Origin: Glycomyces buryatensis
GTDB taxonomy: Bacteria; Actinomycetota; Actinomycetes; Mycobacteriales; Micromonosporaceae
NCBI RefSeq assembly: GCF_004912275.1
Contig: NZ_STGY01000042.1
Coordinates: 97,683 to 161,682, forward strand
Reading direction: 5' to 3'
DNA: 64,000 nucleotides
Shown here in pieces: positions 28,176 to 37,452 of this stretch; position 1 is the first letter of the stretch; every line of letters starts with the position of its first letter. Below the pieces are notes generated by a model. It was not told the DNA's origin and made no database searches. It saw only the letters and a list, made by a program, of their open reading frames with translations. The translations under genes were made by a program, and so were the position numbers.

Positions 28176-28535
28176 CCCGCTCGGGCCCAATCCGGCCCGG
28201 CCCCGGCAGGCTACCTCGACCGGCCTTCCCCGTCCTTCCGTCGCTGCGAGCCTGAACGGCAACGGAAAAGCCACCCGGCTCCGGCGACGCACCCCGGACC
28301 GGCCGCCACCGCTCCATCGATGAGAGCCCGAACCGTCACCGACCGCTGGCCCCGCCCCGGCAGACCACCCCGACCGGCCTCCCCCGCCCCGCCGTCGTTG
28401 CAAGCCCGAACGCCAAGGGAAAAGCCAGCAAACCCCGGCAACGCGCCCGGGATCGGTTTCTTCACCACTCCGTCGCTGACCGCCCGAACCGCAAAGGAAG
28501 CGCTGCCCGGCACGGACTGCCGTTCTGTCTGAACG
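28176..28535. repeat. Degenerate tandem repeat array, period about 78 bp
   Basis: Four and a half units. The core GCC(C/T)GAAC recurs at 28250, 28326, 28404 and 28482 (spacing 76, 78, 78) and a GA(C/T)CGG core at 28218, 28297, 28372 and 28451. Units at about 28190-28300 and 28345-28455 are some 80 percent identical by eye. On the minus strand a 26-residue pattern (VRA-x-x-DG, then AGRG-x-LPG) can be read but changes frame at the 76 bp unit. It is therefore either a decayed coding repeat or a non-coding array. Confidence 0.6.
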
Positions 28536-28544
28536 GCATTGGGC

Positions 28545-29090
28545 CTAGAGCAGCTCGTCCACCAGGCGGTCCTTGGGCAGGGTGTAGCGAACCGTCGGAT
28601 ATGCCGTTCCACTGAACTCGAAGGTCGAGCGTTCGCCGTCGGCCACGAAGCCGTACCGCTCGTAGAAGCGGCTCCCGGACTCGTTGCCCTCCAGCATCCA
28701 CAGCCGGATCGGGGCCAGCCCGGTCTCGGTCAGGTGCCGGTGCGCCTCGCGCATGAGCGCATAGCCGATACCGCGTCCCTGGAAGTCGGGGTGCACGTAG
28801 ATCGCCCAGACCTCGCCGGGGCTGCCCGGGCCGACCTCGTCTTCGCCGACTTCCTCTCGGTACCAACCGGTCGCGGCCCATCCGACCACGTCCTGGCCGC
28901 GTTCGGCCACGAGGTTAAGTGTGAACGGCTTCGGGGAGGAGAGGCTTCGGACGAAACGCTCCCCGGGCACGTCGGGGAGCGAGGCGAGGTCTTCGTCCGG
29001 GATGATGCCCGCATAGGCCTCGCGCCACGAGGCGTTCTTGACTTGCACGATCTCATCTGCGTCGGCTGGGCCCGCCGTTCGGATCTTCAT
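28545..29090 (-). CDS. GNAT family N-acetyltransferase
   Basis: 181 residues from the ATG at 29090 (MKIRTAGPADADEIV). The GNAT fold is clear: the acetyl-CoA loop HPDFQGRGIGYALM corresponds to the Q/R-x-x-G-x-G/A motif. IRLWMLEGNESGSRFYERYGF is the usual strand-helix that lines the cofactor, followed by YPTVRYTL. It acetylates an amine substrate that cannot be inferred. A GTG at 29117 would add nine residues. It is the last gene before the repeat region and follows the S66 peptidase gene at 87 bp. Confidence 0.88.
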   Translation of the reverse strand: MKIRTAGPADADEIVQVKNASWREAYAGIIPDEDLASLPDVPGERFVRSLSSPKPFTLNLVAERGQDVVGWAATGWYREEVGEDEVGPGSPGEVWAIYVHPDFQGRGIGYALMREAHRHLTETGLAPIRLWMLEGNESGSRFYERYGFVADGERSTFEFSGTAYPTVRYTLPKDRLVDELL

Positions 29091-29177
29091 GTCTACCAAC
29101 CGTGCCCGAAGGTCCACAAGAAAGCAACCACTAACGCGAGCACATTCGCGCCCGCCAGGCGACCGTGCACGAACCGT

Positions 29178-30152
29178 CTAGGCGACGGGCGACTCCAGGA
29201 GCCTGACCTGGTGCGCGGTGGCGTCGACGGACGCGAGCGAGCCGATCGGCATGGGCAGATTGGGGCCGGTGTGTCCGAAGTCGACACCGCCGAGGATGGG
29301 GAAGTCGAATTCGCCGACGACATCGAGCACGACGTCCTTGACCGTCACGGGGCCGTACTTCTCGGCAGGCCCTTGGATGTGGATTGGGATGCCGACGACC
29401 ATCGCGCCGATCCGGTCGAAGATCCCTTGCATGCGCAGGGCGTGGAGGTCGTTCCAGATGTGGCCGATATTGCGGCCCACGTCCTCCCAGAAGAAGATCG
29501 CGCCGTCGAACCGCTTGGGCGCGAGCGCGAGGGGGGTCAACTGGAGTCGGATGAGCCGGTCGAGCAGGCCGCCGATGAGCGGTCCGGTGGCCTGGCCCGG
29601 CCTCCAGGTCTCCCACTGTTCCTGGGCCGGGAGGGTGGCCGATGCGATCTCGCCGATCAACAGGCCCCGGACGAGTTCCCCGATCTCCTTGCGGCGCTCG
29701 GGGGTCGAGCCGTCCCAGAAGCTGCCGAATCCGGGGGCGAAGTCGGCGTGCATGCCGACCAGGCCGGTCTGGGAGTGCAGCGCGAGGTGGAGGCCGGTGA
29801 TGTCGGAGAAGCCGAGCAGCGGCTTGGGGTCGGCCCGGACGGCGTCGAAGTCGAGCCGGTCGACGTAGCCGGTGGTCGAGTTGCCGCCCGCGAACGGGAC
29901 AATCGCCCGCACCTCGGGGTCGGCCAGCAGCGCATTGACCTCGGCGGCCTGTTCGGTGACGGTGCCGGAGCGCCAGTAGTGGCGGGAGGCGGACTTGATG
30001 AGCGGCGAGTGCTCGACGGTGAAGCCCATCGCCTCCAGCGCTTCGGTTCCCGAGTCGAGTTCGTCCTGGCGGTCGGGGATGAACGGGCCCGAGGGGGCCG
30101 CGATGACGACCTTGTCGCCGGGTTGGAGTCGCTTGGGCCGCAGGGGTTGCAT
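29178..30152 (-). CDS. S66 family LD-carboxypeptidase (MccF-like)
   Basis: 324 residues, full length. The nucleophile Ser116 lies in LLGFSDITGL, the S66 G-x-S-D elbow; the acid and histidine of the triad lie in the C-terminal domain, where FWEDVG and GGVDFGHTGPN match. The family includes murein LD-carboxypeptidases and the microcin C immunity peptidase MccF; AGGNSTTGYVDRLDFDAV suggests the latter subgroup. There is no signal peptide, so cytosolic murein recycling or detoxification of peptide-nucleotides is plausible. ATG at 30152 begins MQPLRPKRLQPGDKV, the normal family start. Confidence 0.9.
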   Translation of the reverse strand: MQPLRPKRLQPGDKVVIAAPSGPFIPDRQDELDSGTEALEAMGFTVEHSPLIKSASRHYWRSGTVTEQAAEVNALLADPEVRAIVPFAGGNSTTGYVDRLDFDAVRADPKPLLGFSDITGLHLALHSQTGLVGMHADFAPGFGSFWDGSTPERRKEIGELVRGLLIGEIASATLPAQEQWETWRPGQATGPLIGGLLDRLIRLQLTPLALAPKRFDGAIFFWEDVGRNIGHIWNDLHALRMQGIFDRIGAMVVGIPIHIQGPAEKYGPVTVKDVVLDVVGEFDFPILGGVDFGHTGPNLPMPIGSLASVDATAHQVRLLESPVA

Positions 30153-30249
30153 CGAGACGTACCTCCATGGAGACGGGCCGGGACGGAAGCCAGCCTACGG
30201 CGGCTCCGGTCCCGGCGCAATAACCCTGTGCAATACCTGTGTGCAGGCG

Positions 30250-31335
30250 TTATCTGGGGGTGTTTGCGAACCCGGTGAGGACGGGCTCGGCGTCCCCGCT
30301 CTCCAATCCGCTTTCCGTGCCGCTTTCCTTACGGGCCTCCGCCTTCGCCACTGCCGCCGCCCAGGCGATGCCGGCGATGGTGATCGCGGCCGAGGCCGAG
30401 AATCCGGCCAGGGTGACCGCGTCCGGGTGGACGAAGGACTGGCCGCGCAGGGCCTGCATGGAAGTGGTGGCGAACAGGCCCAGGGTGCCGAGGGCCAGCG
30501 AGTGGACGATGCGAGCCCGGGTCCGGTCGTCGCACAGCCAGGCATGGCGGACGGCCAGGGCGCTCATGGCGAACGCGGCGATGATGAGGACCTGGATGCC
30601 GTGCAGGCCGATGAAGTGCGGGACGCGCATGTCGCCGCCGGTGGTGGACCAGCCGGTGAGGAACATGCCGCCGCCGTCGAGGTCGCCGACGCCGTGGCCC
30701 GCGTTGAGGAGGACCTCGTCGCCGTTCGCGTCGGTCTGGACGCGCTCGCCCTGGCCGCCGGCGGTGACGATGCCGAACGCGGCGACCATGCCCAGCGTGG
30801 ACAGGAACAGACCCCAGCGGACCACGGCGGTCACCGCGCGGTCGCCGAACTTCTGGAACAGCACCATCACGGCGATGACCAGGTTGACGGTCATCATCAG
30901 CGGGATGAGCTGGAACGCGGCCTGGACCAGGTCGTTGAGGCCGCCCTCGGTGGTATTGAAGTGGCTGAACGTGCCGGCCGCCGCGGCGGCGGCGATGGCG
31001 CCGACCTCCAGGACGCTGATCGCGGCGAAGACCGTGCCGGTCCACCACCCGAAGCGGCGCAGCCGGGTCAGGTGGCCGAGCAGCCAGGCGAGGCTGAAGC
31101 AGTAGGCGGCGAAGGCGAACCCGAACTTCAGCGGCTTGATCCAGACGTTCTCGCCCAGGATGGCGCGGTCGTCCACGAAGAGTCCGACGACCGAGACGAG
31201 GGCCAGCGCGGTGAAGGCGTACCCGGCGCCCATAAGTGGGCGGTGCCAGCGGGACGGGGTGGTGTCGCGGTGGGTTCCCCCGGCGCCGGCCGGGGACCGG
31301 GAGTCGTTGACCGGGGTTTGGAGGGTGTTGCTCAT
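30250..31335 (-). CDS. Multi-pass membrane protein, unknown function
   Basis: 361 residues with about eight membrane helices. Conserved-looking motifs are WIKPLKFGFAFAAYCFSLAWLLGHL in the first third and TGGDMRVPHFIGLHGIQVL in the second. The latter (G-D-x-R-x-P-H-F-x-G-L-H) contains two histidines placed like heme or metal ligands, which is only a hint. Similar proteins occur in Streptomyces as hypothetical genes. The N-terminal 30 and C-terminal 40 residues are polar. Divergent from the operator-controlled membrane gene at 31656. Confidence 0.75.
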   Translation of the reverse strand: MSNTLQTPVNDSRSPAGAGGTHRDTTPSRWHRPLMGAGYAFTALALVSVVGLFVDDRAILGENVWIKPLKFGFAFAAYCFSLAWLLGHLTRLRRFGWWTGTVFAAISVLEVGAIAAAAAAGTFSHFNTTEGGLNDLVQAAFQLIPLMMTVNLVIAVMVLFQKFGDRAVTAVVRWGLFLSTLGMVAAFGIVTAGGQGERVQTDANGDEVLLNAGHGVGDLDGGGMFLTGWSTTGGDMRVPHFIGLHGIQVLIIAAFAMSALAVRHAWLCDDRTRARIVHSLALGTLGLFATTSMQALRGQSFVHPDAVTLAGFSASAAITIAGIAWAAAVAKAEARKESGTESGLESGDAEPVLTGFANTPR

Positions 31336-31568
31336 GAGGACAAAGCTATGGCGGTTTCCCTTGTCGCACAGTGACGTCAGCGGGCCGATCGGGGTGGGGT
31401 CAGCCTTACCGTCGTCCCTACTGTTGTCCCGAGATCCGGTGTCCGTGGTGGGGATTCCGGTGCCGCTGATCGCCCCTACCGCCGCCTCGGGGTTCCGTGT
31501 CGTGGGCGGGAGTCTCGGTGCCGCTCATGGGATTCGGGTGCCCGGGGCCACATTCTCTGAAGAGGGGC

Positions 31569-31628
31569 TTGACAGTTCTTGAAGTTCAGTGTTTACTGAA
31601 CTCAACGCACTTACAGAACAAACTGTAA
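31569..31628 (+). promoter_or_regulatory. Sigma-70-type promoter with two palindromic operators
   Basis: TTGACA at 31569-31574 and TTTACT at 31592-31597 are 17 bp apart, a good housekeeping promoter. The 20 bp palindrome AGTTCAGTGTTTACTGAACT (31583-31602) covers the -10 element. A second palindrome, TTACAG-AACAAA-CTGTAA (31611-31628), lies just downstream. The first is an ideal repressor site of TetR, MarR or PadR size. No regulator gene adjoins it, so the repressor must act from elsewhere. The rest of the gap (31336-31568) shows nothing further. Confidence 0.65.
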
Positions 31629-31655
31629 ATGGCAATCCCTCCAAAGGAGCCCGTC

Positions 31656-32216
31656 ATGGAACTCATCGCCGAACTCTTCACCGACTTCTTCGCCTGGGCC
31701 TGGCCGCGCCACCTCAACCCGATCAGCTGGTACATCCGCCCGCTGTTCTTCCTCCCCATCGCCTACTTCGCCTGGAAGCGCCAAGGGTGGCTCATGAGCC
31801 TCTCCGTCGTCGCGATGCTGACGAGCTTCTTCTGGTTCCCCGAGCCGGCGGAAGTCGACCCTGCCGCCCAGGCCATTCTCGACATGGAGGCCGAGATGTT
31901 CACGCAGCCCGGCTGGCAGACCGCCGTCAGCCTCGGGACCATCCCGATCTTCCTCGGTGCCCTCCTGTGGGCGTTCTGGCAGCACTCGATCCGCATCGGC
32001 CTGTGGACGATCAACATCGGCGTCGCCTACAAGGCCGGCTGGGTCTGGGTGAACACCGACTTCGACGGGTTCATGGCCGTCGTCCCGATCTACGTGATCG
32101 CCCTGATCATCATCAACGCCCTCGTTCTCGGCATCGCCAAGTGGCGCGGGATCCCGGTCTTCGGCGCCAAAGAGGCTCGGGCCGAGCGCGAGGCCCGGGA
32201 GCAAGTCGAGGCTTGA
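31656..32216 (+). CDS. Small membrane protein under operator control
   Basis: 186 residues from the ATG at 31656, preceded by AAAGGAG. An ATG at 31629 would overlap the end of the operator and lacks a ribosome site. Four or five membrane helices: about 22-40, 45-62, 86-104, 110-126 and 138-155. Motifs include HLNPISWYIRPLFFLPIAYFAWKR and MFTQPGWQTAVSLGTIPIFL. The C-terminus is a basic/acidic cytosolic helix. I do not recognise the family. Tight operator control suggests an inducible function such as export or membrane stress, but that is inference. Confidence 0.75.
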   Translation: MELIAELFTDFFAWAWPRHLNPISWYIRPLFFLPIAYFAWKRQGWLMSLSVVAMLTSFFWFPEPAEVDPAAQAILDMEAEMFTQPGWQTAVSLGTIPIFLGALLWAFWQHSIRIGLWTINIGVAYKAGWVWVNTDFDGFMAVVPIYVIALIIINALVLGIAKWRGIPVFGAKEARAEREAREQVEA

Positions 32217-32360
32217 AGGCGTCCGAATCGGGGCAGACCAGGTGGTCCGCCCCGTTCCGCTACCCCGCACGATTCACGAGATCGCTTGTGCGACAAGAAA
32301 ACTAGACGATTCATGCTGATTGACTTGCGCGTTCATTGACGCGTAACCAGACTGTGACGC

Positions 32361-34658
32361 ATGAACCTTAATATCAGGCCCATCTTGGACCAAGTCGACC
32401 CGTTCATCGGCACCGCAGCGACCGATCTGCCCGCGGCACAGGGGCTGGCCGCTTCCTGGTGGTGGCCGAAAGCCCAGGTCGGCAACACCCATCCCGGCGC
32501 GTGCGCCCCCTTCGGGATGGTCTCGGCCTGCGCCTGCTCCGGCGCCTACCCCACCGGCTACGGGCGCTACGGCATCTCCACCGAGGGCGCCCCCGAGCCG
32601 ATGTACGACGAGTCCCTGGCGTCGGGTTTCACCCATTTCCAGCAGTCCGGGACCGGCGCGATCCGCAAGTACTACAACTACTTCCGCGTCACCCCCATGA
32701 TCGAGCCGCTCGACGCCCTGGGCACGCAGTGGAAGCTCGAGGACGAGACTGCCGAGCCCGGCTACTACGCGGCCACGCTGGACAACGGGATCCGCTGCGA
32801 ACTCACCGTCGGCGCCAAGACCGCCGTCCACCGCTACACCTTCCCGGCCGCGCCCTCCTCCCGAGTCGTCGTCGACTTCTCCTATGGGGGCCTGGCCATC
32901 GAGCACGGCTCCACCGTCCCGCTGCGGGCCGAGCTCCAGAGCCTGGGCCAGGGCGAGGCGCAGGGCACCGTCGTCATGGAGGGCGTCCCTCTGTCGGTGT
33001 TCATCGAGGCCGACGCCCCCGGCTGGCGCCAGCTCGTGTGGTACGACCGGCGGCGGCTCGACGGCGGCACCCGCCTCGACTTCGACCACATCCGCCGCAC
33101 CACCTTGCGGCCCTTCGGCGTCATGTTCATGGGCCCCACCGAGGCCGGGCAGACCGTCGAGATCCGCATGGGCTTCTCGCTGCGCGGCACCGAGCAGTCC
33201 AAGGCCAACCTCCGCTCGGCGCTGCCCGTCTCCATTGCCTCCACCGGCTCCATCGGAGCTGCCGGTTTCGACGCCTGCCGCGAGGACACGCGACAGGCCT
33301 GGGCCGGCTACTTCGACCAGGTCAAAGTGGACGGCGGAAGCCCGGAGCGGCGCCGCGTGTTCGCCACCGCGCTCTACCACTCCCTCATCAAACCGTGCTT
33401 CGCCGAGGACGAGAGCCCCTTCTGGCCCGCCGGCGGCCCCTTCGTCTTCGACATCTCGACCATGTGGGACATGTACAAGACCCAGTTCCCGCTGCTCACC
33501 GCCCTCGACCCCGCCAAGGGCACGGCGATGCTCGAATCGCTGGTGCGCATCTGCGAGGAGGAGGGCAACCTCCCCATCGGCTACCGGATGGCCCGCGGCA
33601 CCGACCGGTTCTTCCGCCAGGCCTCCGCGCTCGCCCACACCGCCCTGGCCGACGGCTACCAGCTGGGACTGCCCGGCCTGGACTGGGACTGGGCGCTCGT
33701 CCACATGCAGGACGACCTGCGGCGCGGCTACGGCGAGGAGTTCGCCGCCCGCGGCATCGTCCACCCCATCAGCCACACCCTCGACCTCGCCTACGGCTAC
33801 TGGTGCACCGCACTCATCGCCCGCGGCCTGGGCGACGCGCCCCTCGCCGACGAGCTGGAGGCCAAGAGCCAGGGTTGGGCCAACGCGTTCGGGCCCGACG
33901 GCCTGCTGCGCGACTCCTCCTTCTACGAGGGCGGCAGGTGGAACTACTCGTTCCGGCTCCTGCACGACATGGCCGCCCGCATCGACCTCGCGGGCGGCGA
34001 CCAGGAGTTCGTCGCCATCCTCGACCGGTTCTTCGGCTACGGCGCCGAACCCGTCACCCAGCTCGGGTCCCGCCCCTTCGGCCCCGAGTTCGCCATCGGC
34101 GTCGACCTCAACCGCTTCGAGGGCCTCAATAACGAGCCCGACATGGAGGCCCCCTGGGCCTACCACTACGCTGGCCGGCCCGACCGGACCGCCGAAGTCG
34201 TGCACGCCGCCCTCGCCCACCAGTTCGGGACCGGCCCCGGGGGCCTGCCCGGCAATGACGACTCGGGCGGCCTGAGCTCCTGGTACGTGTGGGCGTCGCT
34301 GGGGCTGTTCCCCGTCGCCGGCCAGAACCTGTTCCTGGTCAATGCCCCCGCGTTCCCCGCGGCGCAGCTCCGCTTGGGCGGCAATGACTTCCAGATCACG
34401 ACCACTGGCCACGTCGAGACGGGGATCGGCGCCGATGCGAAGGGCGGGCCCCGCTACGTGCAGCGGGCCCGATTCAACGGGCAAGCCCTGGACCACAGCT
34501 ACATCACCGGCGACCAGCTGCACGGCGGCGGGACGCTGGAGATCGAACTGGGTCCGGTTCCGTCAGATTGGGCGACGAAGACGCGCCCGCCGTCAGCTTC
34601 CGACCGGCCAGGCCACGCGCGGGGCCCGGGAGCCCGATTCCAGGAGTACCTCCTATGA
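32361..34658 (+). CDS. GH92 family alpha-mannosidase
   Basis: 765 residues, the normal length for GH92 calcium-dependent exo-alpha-mannosidases. Family motifs are NTHPGACAPFGM near the N-terminus, GFTHFQQSGTG (about 93-103), FDISTMWDMYKTQFPLL, and the catalytic-centre stretch GLPGNDDSGGLSSWYVWASLG. No signal peptide is visible, so it is probably intracellular, acting on imported mannosides. The C-terminal 30 residues after LGPVPSDW are polar and may be dispensable. The 3' end overlaps the glycosyltransferase gene by 4 bp. Confidence 0.92.
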   Translation: MNLNIRPILDQVDPFIGTAATDLPAAQGLAASWWWPKAQVGNTHPGACAPFGMVSACACSGAYPTGYGRYGISTEGAPEPMYDESLASGFTHFQQSGTGAIRKYYNYFRVTPMIEPLDALGTQWKLEDETAEPGYYAATLDNGIRCELTVGAKTAVHRYTFPAAPSSRVVVDFSYGGLAIEHGSTVPLRAELQSLGQGEAQGTVVMEGVPLSVFIEADAPGWRQLVWYDRRRLDGGTRLDFDHIRRTTLRPFGVMFMGPTEAGQTVEIRMGFSLRGTEQSKANLRSALPVSIASTGSIGAAGFDACREDTRQAWAGYFDQVKVDGGSPERRRVFATALYHSLIKPCFAEDESPFWPAGGPFVFDISTMWDMYKTQFPLLTALDPAKGTAMLESLVRICEEEGNLPIGYRMARGTDRFFRQASALAHTALADGYQLGLPGLDWDWALVHMQDDLRRGYGEEFAARGIVHPISHTLDLAYGYWCTALIARGLGDAPLADELEAKSQGWANAFGPDGLLRDSSFYEGGRWNYSFRLLHDMAARIDLAGGDQEFVAILDRFFGYGAEPVTQLGSRPFGPEFAIGVDLNRFEGLNNEPDMEAPWAYHYAGRPDRTAEVVHAALAHQFGTGPGGLPGNDDSGGLSSWYVWASLGLFPVAGQNLFLVNAPAFPAAQLRLGGNDFQITTTGHVETGIGADAKGGPRYVQRARFNGQALDHSYITGDQLHGGGTLEIELGPVPSDWATKTRPPSASDRPGHARGPGARFQEYLL

Positions 34659-35935
34659 CCAAGCCGTCCCGCCGTCTGGTGATCGTCGTCCGCGCGGACC
34701 CGGTCATCTGCGGCCATGCCACGGAGGCCCGCGGCCTCGCCGAAGTCGCCCTCGGGCGCGGATTCGACGACGTGCGCATCCTGTCCTGGCCGGTCGCGGC
34801 CCTCCAGGCGGCGGGGCTGCCGCTCAAACCGCTCGAGGCGATCCTGCCGTATTCGGAAGGGATCACCGTCGAACGGCCCGACCCCGTCGGCGACTACCGC
34901 GTCATCGACGGGCGGTTCCTGCACGGGCTCACCGGGCGGCTGTTCGAGCTGTTCACCGACGGGGTGCCGACGGTGTGCATGTCGATGTACCTGTCCCCGC
35001 ATACGAACGCGGTCGTCGACGCCTTGCGGGCGGTGCGCAGCGCCGGACTCGACGCCCAGGTCACGACGATCGCCGAGGCGGTCGGCTCGGACATCACCAA
35101 CGTCGTGCGCACCTGCATCGCCGAGGGCCGCTTCGGTGCCGCCGCAACGCTGTTCACCACCTATCTGTCGAACGACAAGTGCGTGGCGGTCTCGGAGTAC
35201 ACCCGGGAGGTGATCCTCGAGGAGGCCCAGAAGGTCGACCTGGCGTGCGGGACGCGATTCGCCGACGAGATCGCCTCGCGCGTCCAGATCAGTTACCCCG
35301 CCATCGACGCCTCGCAGTACACGGACCTGGACGACGCCGACGTGGACGCCGCACTCGCCGCGCGCGGCCTGGAACGCGACGGATACGTGCTGTTCCTGTC
35401 GCGGGTCGCCGCCGCGAAGGGCGCCGACGACCTCATCGAGGCCTACCGGGCGTCGCAGTCGGCTTCGACGCATCGGCTGGTCATCGCCGGTACCGGCCCG
35501 GCGCTGGCGGAGGTGCGCGCGCTCGCGGCGGGCGACGAGCGGATCCTGTTCCTGTCGGACGTGGGCGACGAGGAGAAGCCGCTGCTCATGCGCGGCTGCG
35601 CGGCGTACGCGCTGCCGAGCAAGCCGCGCCCGGAGTTCGTGGAGACGTTCGGGATCGCGCTGGTCGAGAAGATGCTCGCCGGCGGCGGCCCGGTCATCAC
35701 CACGCGGACCGGCGGGATTCCCGAAGCGGTGGGGGACAACGCGATCGAGATCGAACCTGAGGACCGGGCGGGGCTGGCCCGCGCGATCGACGCGGCACTG
35801 GACATGAGCGAGGCCGAACGCGAGGCCGCGGCGGACCGGGCGCGGGCCTACGCGATGCGCTTCGACCGCGCCAATATCTTCGACAAGCTCTTCGCCGACC
35901 TCATGCGCAGCGAGCAGCCCGCCGCGATCGGCTAG
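34655..35935 (+). CDS. Glycosyltransferase family 4 (GT-B fold)
   Basis: 426 residues from the ATG at 34655, with ATGA overlap to the GH92 stop. The C-terminal GT-B half shows YVLFLSRVAAAKGADDLIEAY, RLVIAGTGPALAEV and PRPEFVETFGIALVEKMLAGGGPVITTRTGGIPE. The last contains the E-x7-E motif of retaining GT4 enzymes (E638-type pair). The N-terminal half (RADPVICGHATEARGLAE) is acceptor-specific and not assignable. It would transfer a sugar from a nucleotide donor in the cytosol. Coupling with a mannosidase suggests handling of a mannose-containing product. Confidence 0.87.
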   Translation: MTKPSRRLVIVVRADPVICGHATEARGLAEVALGRGFDDVRILSWPVAALQAAGLPLKPLEAILPYSEGITVERPDPVGDYRVIDGRFLHGLTGRLFELFTDGVPTVCMSMYLSPHTNAVVDALRAVRSAGLDAQVTTIAEAVGSDITNVVRTCIAEGRFGAAATLFTTYLSNDKCVAVSEYTREVILEEAQKVDLACGTRFADEIASRVQISYPAIDASQYTDLDDADVDAALAARGLERDGYVLFLSRVAAAKGADDLIEAYRASQSASTHRLVIAGTGPALAEVRALAAGDERILFLSDVGDEEKPLLMRGCAAYALPSKPRPEFVETFGIALVEKMLAGGGPVITTRTGGIPEAVGDNAIEIEPEDRAGLARAIDAALDMSEAEREAAADRARAYAMRFDRANIFDKLFADLMRSEQPAAIG

Positions 35936-36108
35936 ATCAACCGGGGCCGGGCAGGGCCCTGAACTGGGTACTCACCCGTTTCGAAAAAAGATTCAGAACT
36001 TCGGCAACCTTCGGGTGCCCCGCGGCGACTACATGTCGGTGCGGCAACCCGGCTCCGTCGCACCACAAACTTCATCTACATATATAGACCCCACATAGGA
36101 AGGCATGC

Positions 36109-37266
36109 ATGTCTGTCACACGCATGAAGCCCCGCAAACGCGGCCGCTACCTTTTCGGTGCGGCAGCGATCGCCATAGCGGGGGCGGCAGGCCTCGGCGT
36201 CCAATACGGGTTGAACCCGAACGAGGCGGCGGCCTCCCAAGAGGTCGTCGTCGGCTCCACCGCCGAACTCGAGGCCGCGATCGAAGACGCCGCGGCAGGC
36301 ACGACCATCAGCGTCAAGGGCGGCACCTATAAGCCGACCTCCTCCCTCCATTCCGAAGCGTCCGGCACCGCTTCGGCACCGATCACCTTGCAGCCCTATG
36401 GGAACGGCGAAGTGATCGTGGACGGGTCGGGCCTGCCCGAAGAATCGTGGCTGCTGGCCATCCACGGCTCCTACTGGCACGTGTCCGACATGACCTTCGA
36501 GAACTCGACGGCGCACGGCGTCGTGGTCACGTCCTCGACCGGCGGCGTCTTCAAAAACCTGACCACCGCCAACAACGGCGACACCGGGTTCAACCTCCGC
36601 GGCGACGACACCGTGAACAACCTGGTCGAGAACCTGGACTCGTACGGCAACTACGACGCCGCCGCGAACGGCGAGAATGCCGACGGCATCGCCGTCAAGT
36701 TCGGCACCGGCTCCGGCAACGTCATCCGCGGCGCCCGCCTGTTCGAGAACTCGGACGACGGACTGGACTTCTGGTCCTTCGCAGGCGCCGTCCGCGTCGA
36801 GGACTCCTGGGCGTGGAGCAATGGCGAGAACGTCTGGGACGACTCGAACTTCCAGGGCGACGGCAACGGCTTCAAGCTGGGCGGCGACGACGAAGCCGTC
36901 CCGCACAAGATCATCAACAACGCCGCCTGGGACAACGTCGCCAACGGCTTCACCGAGAACTCGAACACCGGTCAGATGCAGATCTACCGCAATACGGCTT
37001 ACGACAACGGCGGCTCCGGTTTCTGGTTCCAGACCGGCACCGCCAGGCTGGCGCGCAACCTCAGCGCCGAGGGCGGCTCGGCCGACGTGCTCGGCTCGCG
37101 CACCGTCTCCGCCGCCAACACTTGGGACGGGGTCTCCTCCCCGGCGCTCGCGTCGACCGACGGCTCCGAGGCCTACACGGAACGGGGGAGCGACGGCTCA
37201 CTGCCTGCGGTCGATCTCCTGGTCACGGGCTCTTCGGCAATCGGCGCGACGATGGGCTATCTGTAA
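36109..37266 (+). CDS. Secreted right-handed beta-helix protein, pectate lyase PL9-like
   Basis: 385 residues. A basic N-terminus and hydrophobic segment (about 13-33) form a signal peptide or anchor. The mature part is a parallel beta-helix with repeats of the type SDMTFENSTAHGVVVTSST. The stretches ENADGIAVKFGTGSGN, RLFENSDDGLDFW and GDGNGFKLGG match PL9 polysaccharide lyases, where the lysine of FKLGG is the catalytic base and the aspartates bind calcium. It would cut pectate or rhamnogalacturonan outside the cell. AGGAAGG precedes the ATG, and a perfect-stem terminator follows. Confidence 0.88.
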   Translation: MSVTRMKPRKRGRYLFGAAAIAIAGAAGLGVQYGLNPNEAAASQEVVVGSTAELEAAIEDAAAGTTISVKGGTYKPTSSLHSEASGTASAPITLQPYGNGEVIVDGSGLPEESWLLAIHGSYWHVSDMTFENSTAHGVVVTSSTGGVFKNLTTANNGDTGFNLRGDDTVNNLVENLDSYGNYDAAANGENADGIAVKFGTGSGNVIRGARLFENSDDGLDFWSFAGAVRVEDSWAWSNGENVWDDSNFQGDGNGFKLGGDDEAVPHKIINNAAWDNVANGFTENSNTGQMQIYRNTAYDNGGSGFWFQTGTARLARNLSAEGGSADVLGSRTVSAANTWDGVSSPALASTDGSEAYTERGSDGSLPAVDLLVTGSSAIGATMGYL

Positions 37267-37316
37267 CGGCACCTCGGGGGCTTGCTGCTTGACCCCGAAA
37301 AGCCTGTAGATAGCGC

Positions 37317-37358
37317 GGGCGCGGATACCCGGGGGTATCCGCGCCCGTTCCCTTTTCC
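37317..37358 (+). terminator. Rho-independent terminator of the PL9-like gene
   Basis: The arms GGGCGCGGATACCC (37317-37330) and GGGTATCCGCGCCC (37333-37346) are perfect 14 bp complements, followed by GTTCCCTTTT. It lies 50 bp after the stop codon and insulates the downstream sigma-factor gene. Confidence 0.85.
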
Positions 37359-37452
37359 GACAGCGTGCAACAGATGACGTTTGCGAGGACACATGGTCCG
37401 GCTGCTAGAATCGCCGCCTCCCCGACAACAACCTGCACCCGGAGGACCCCCG

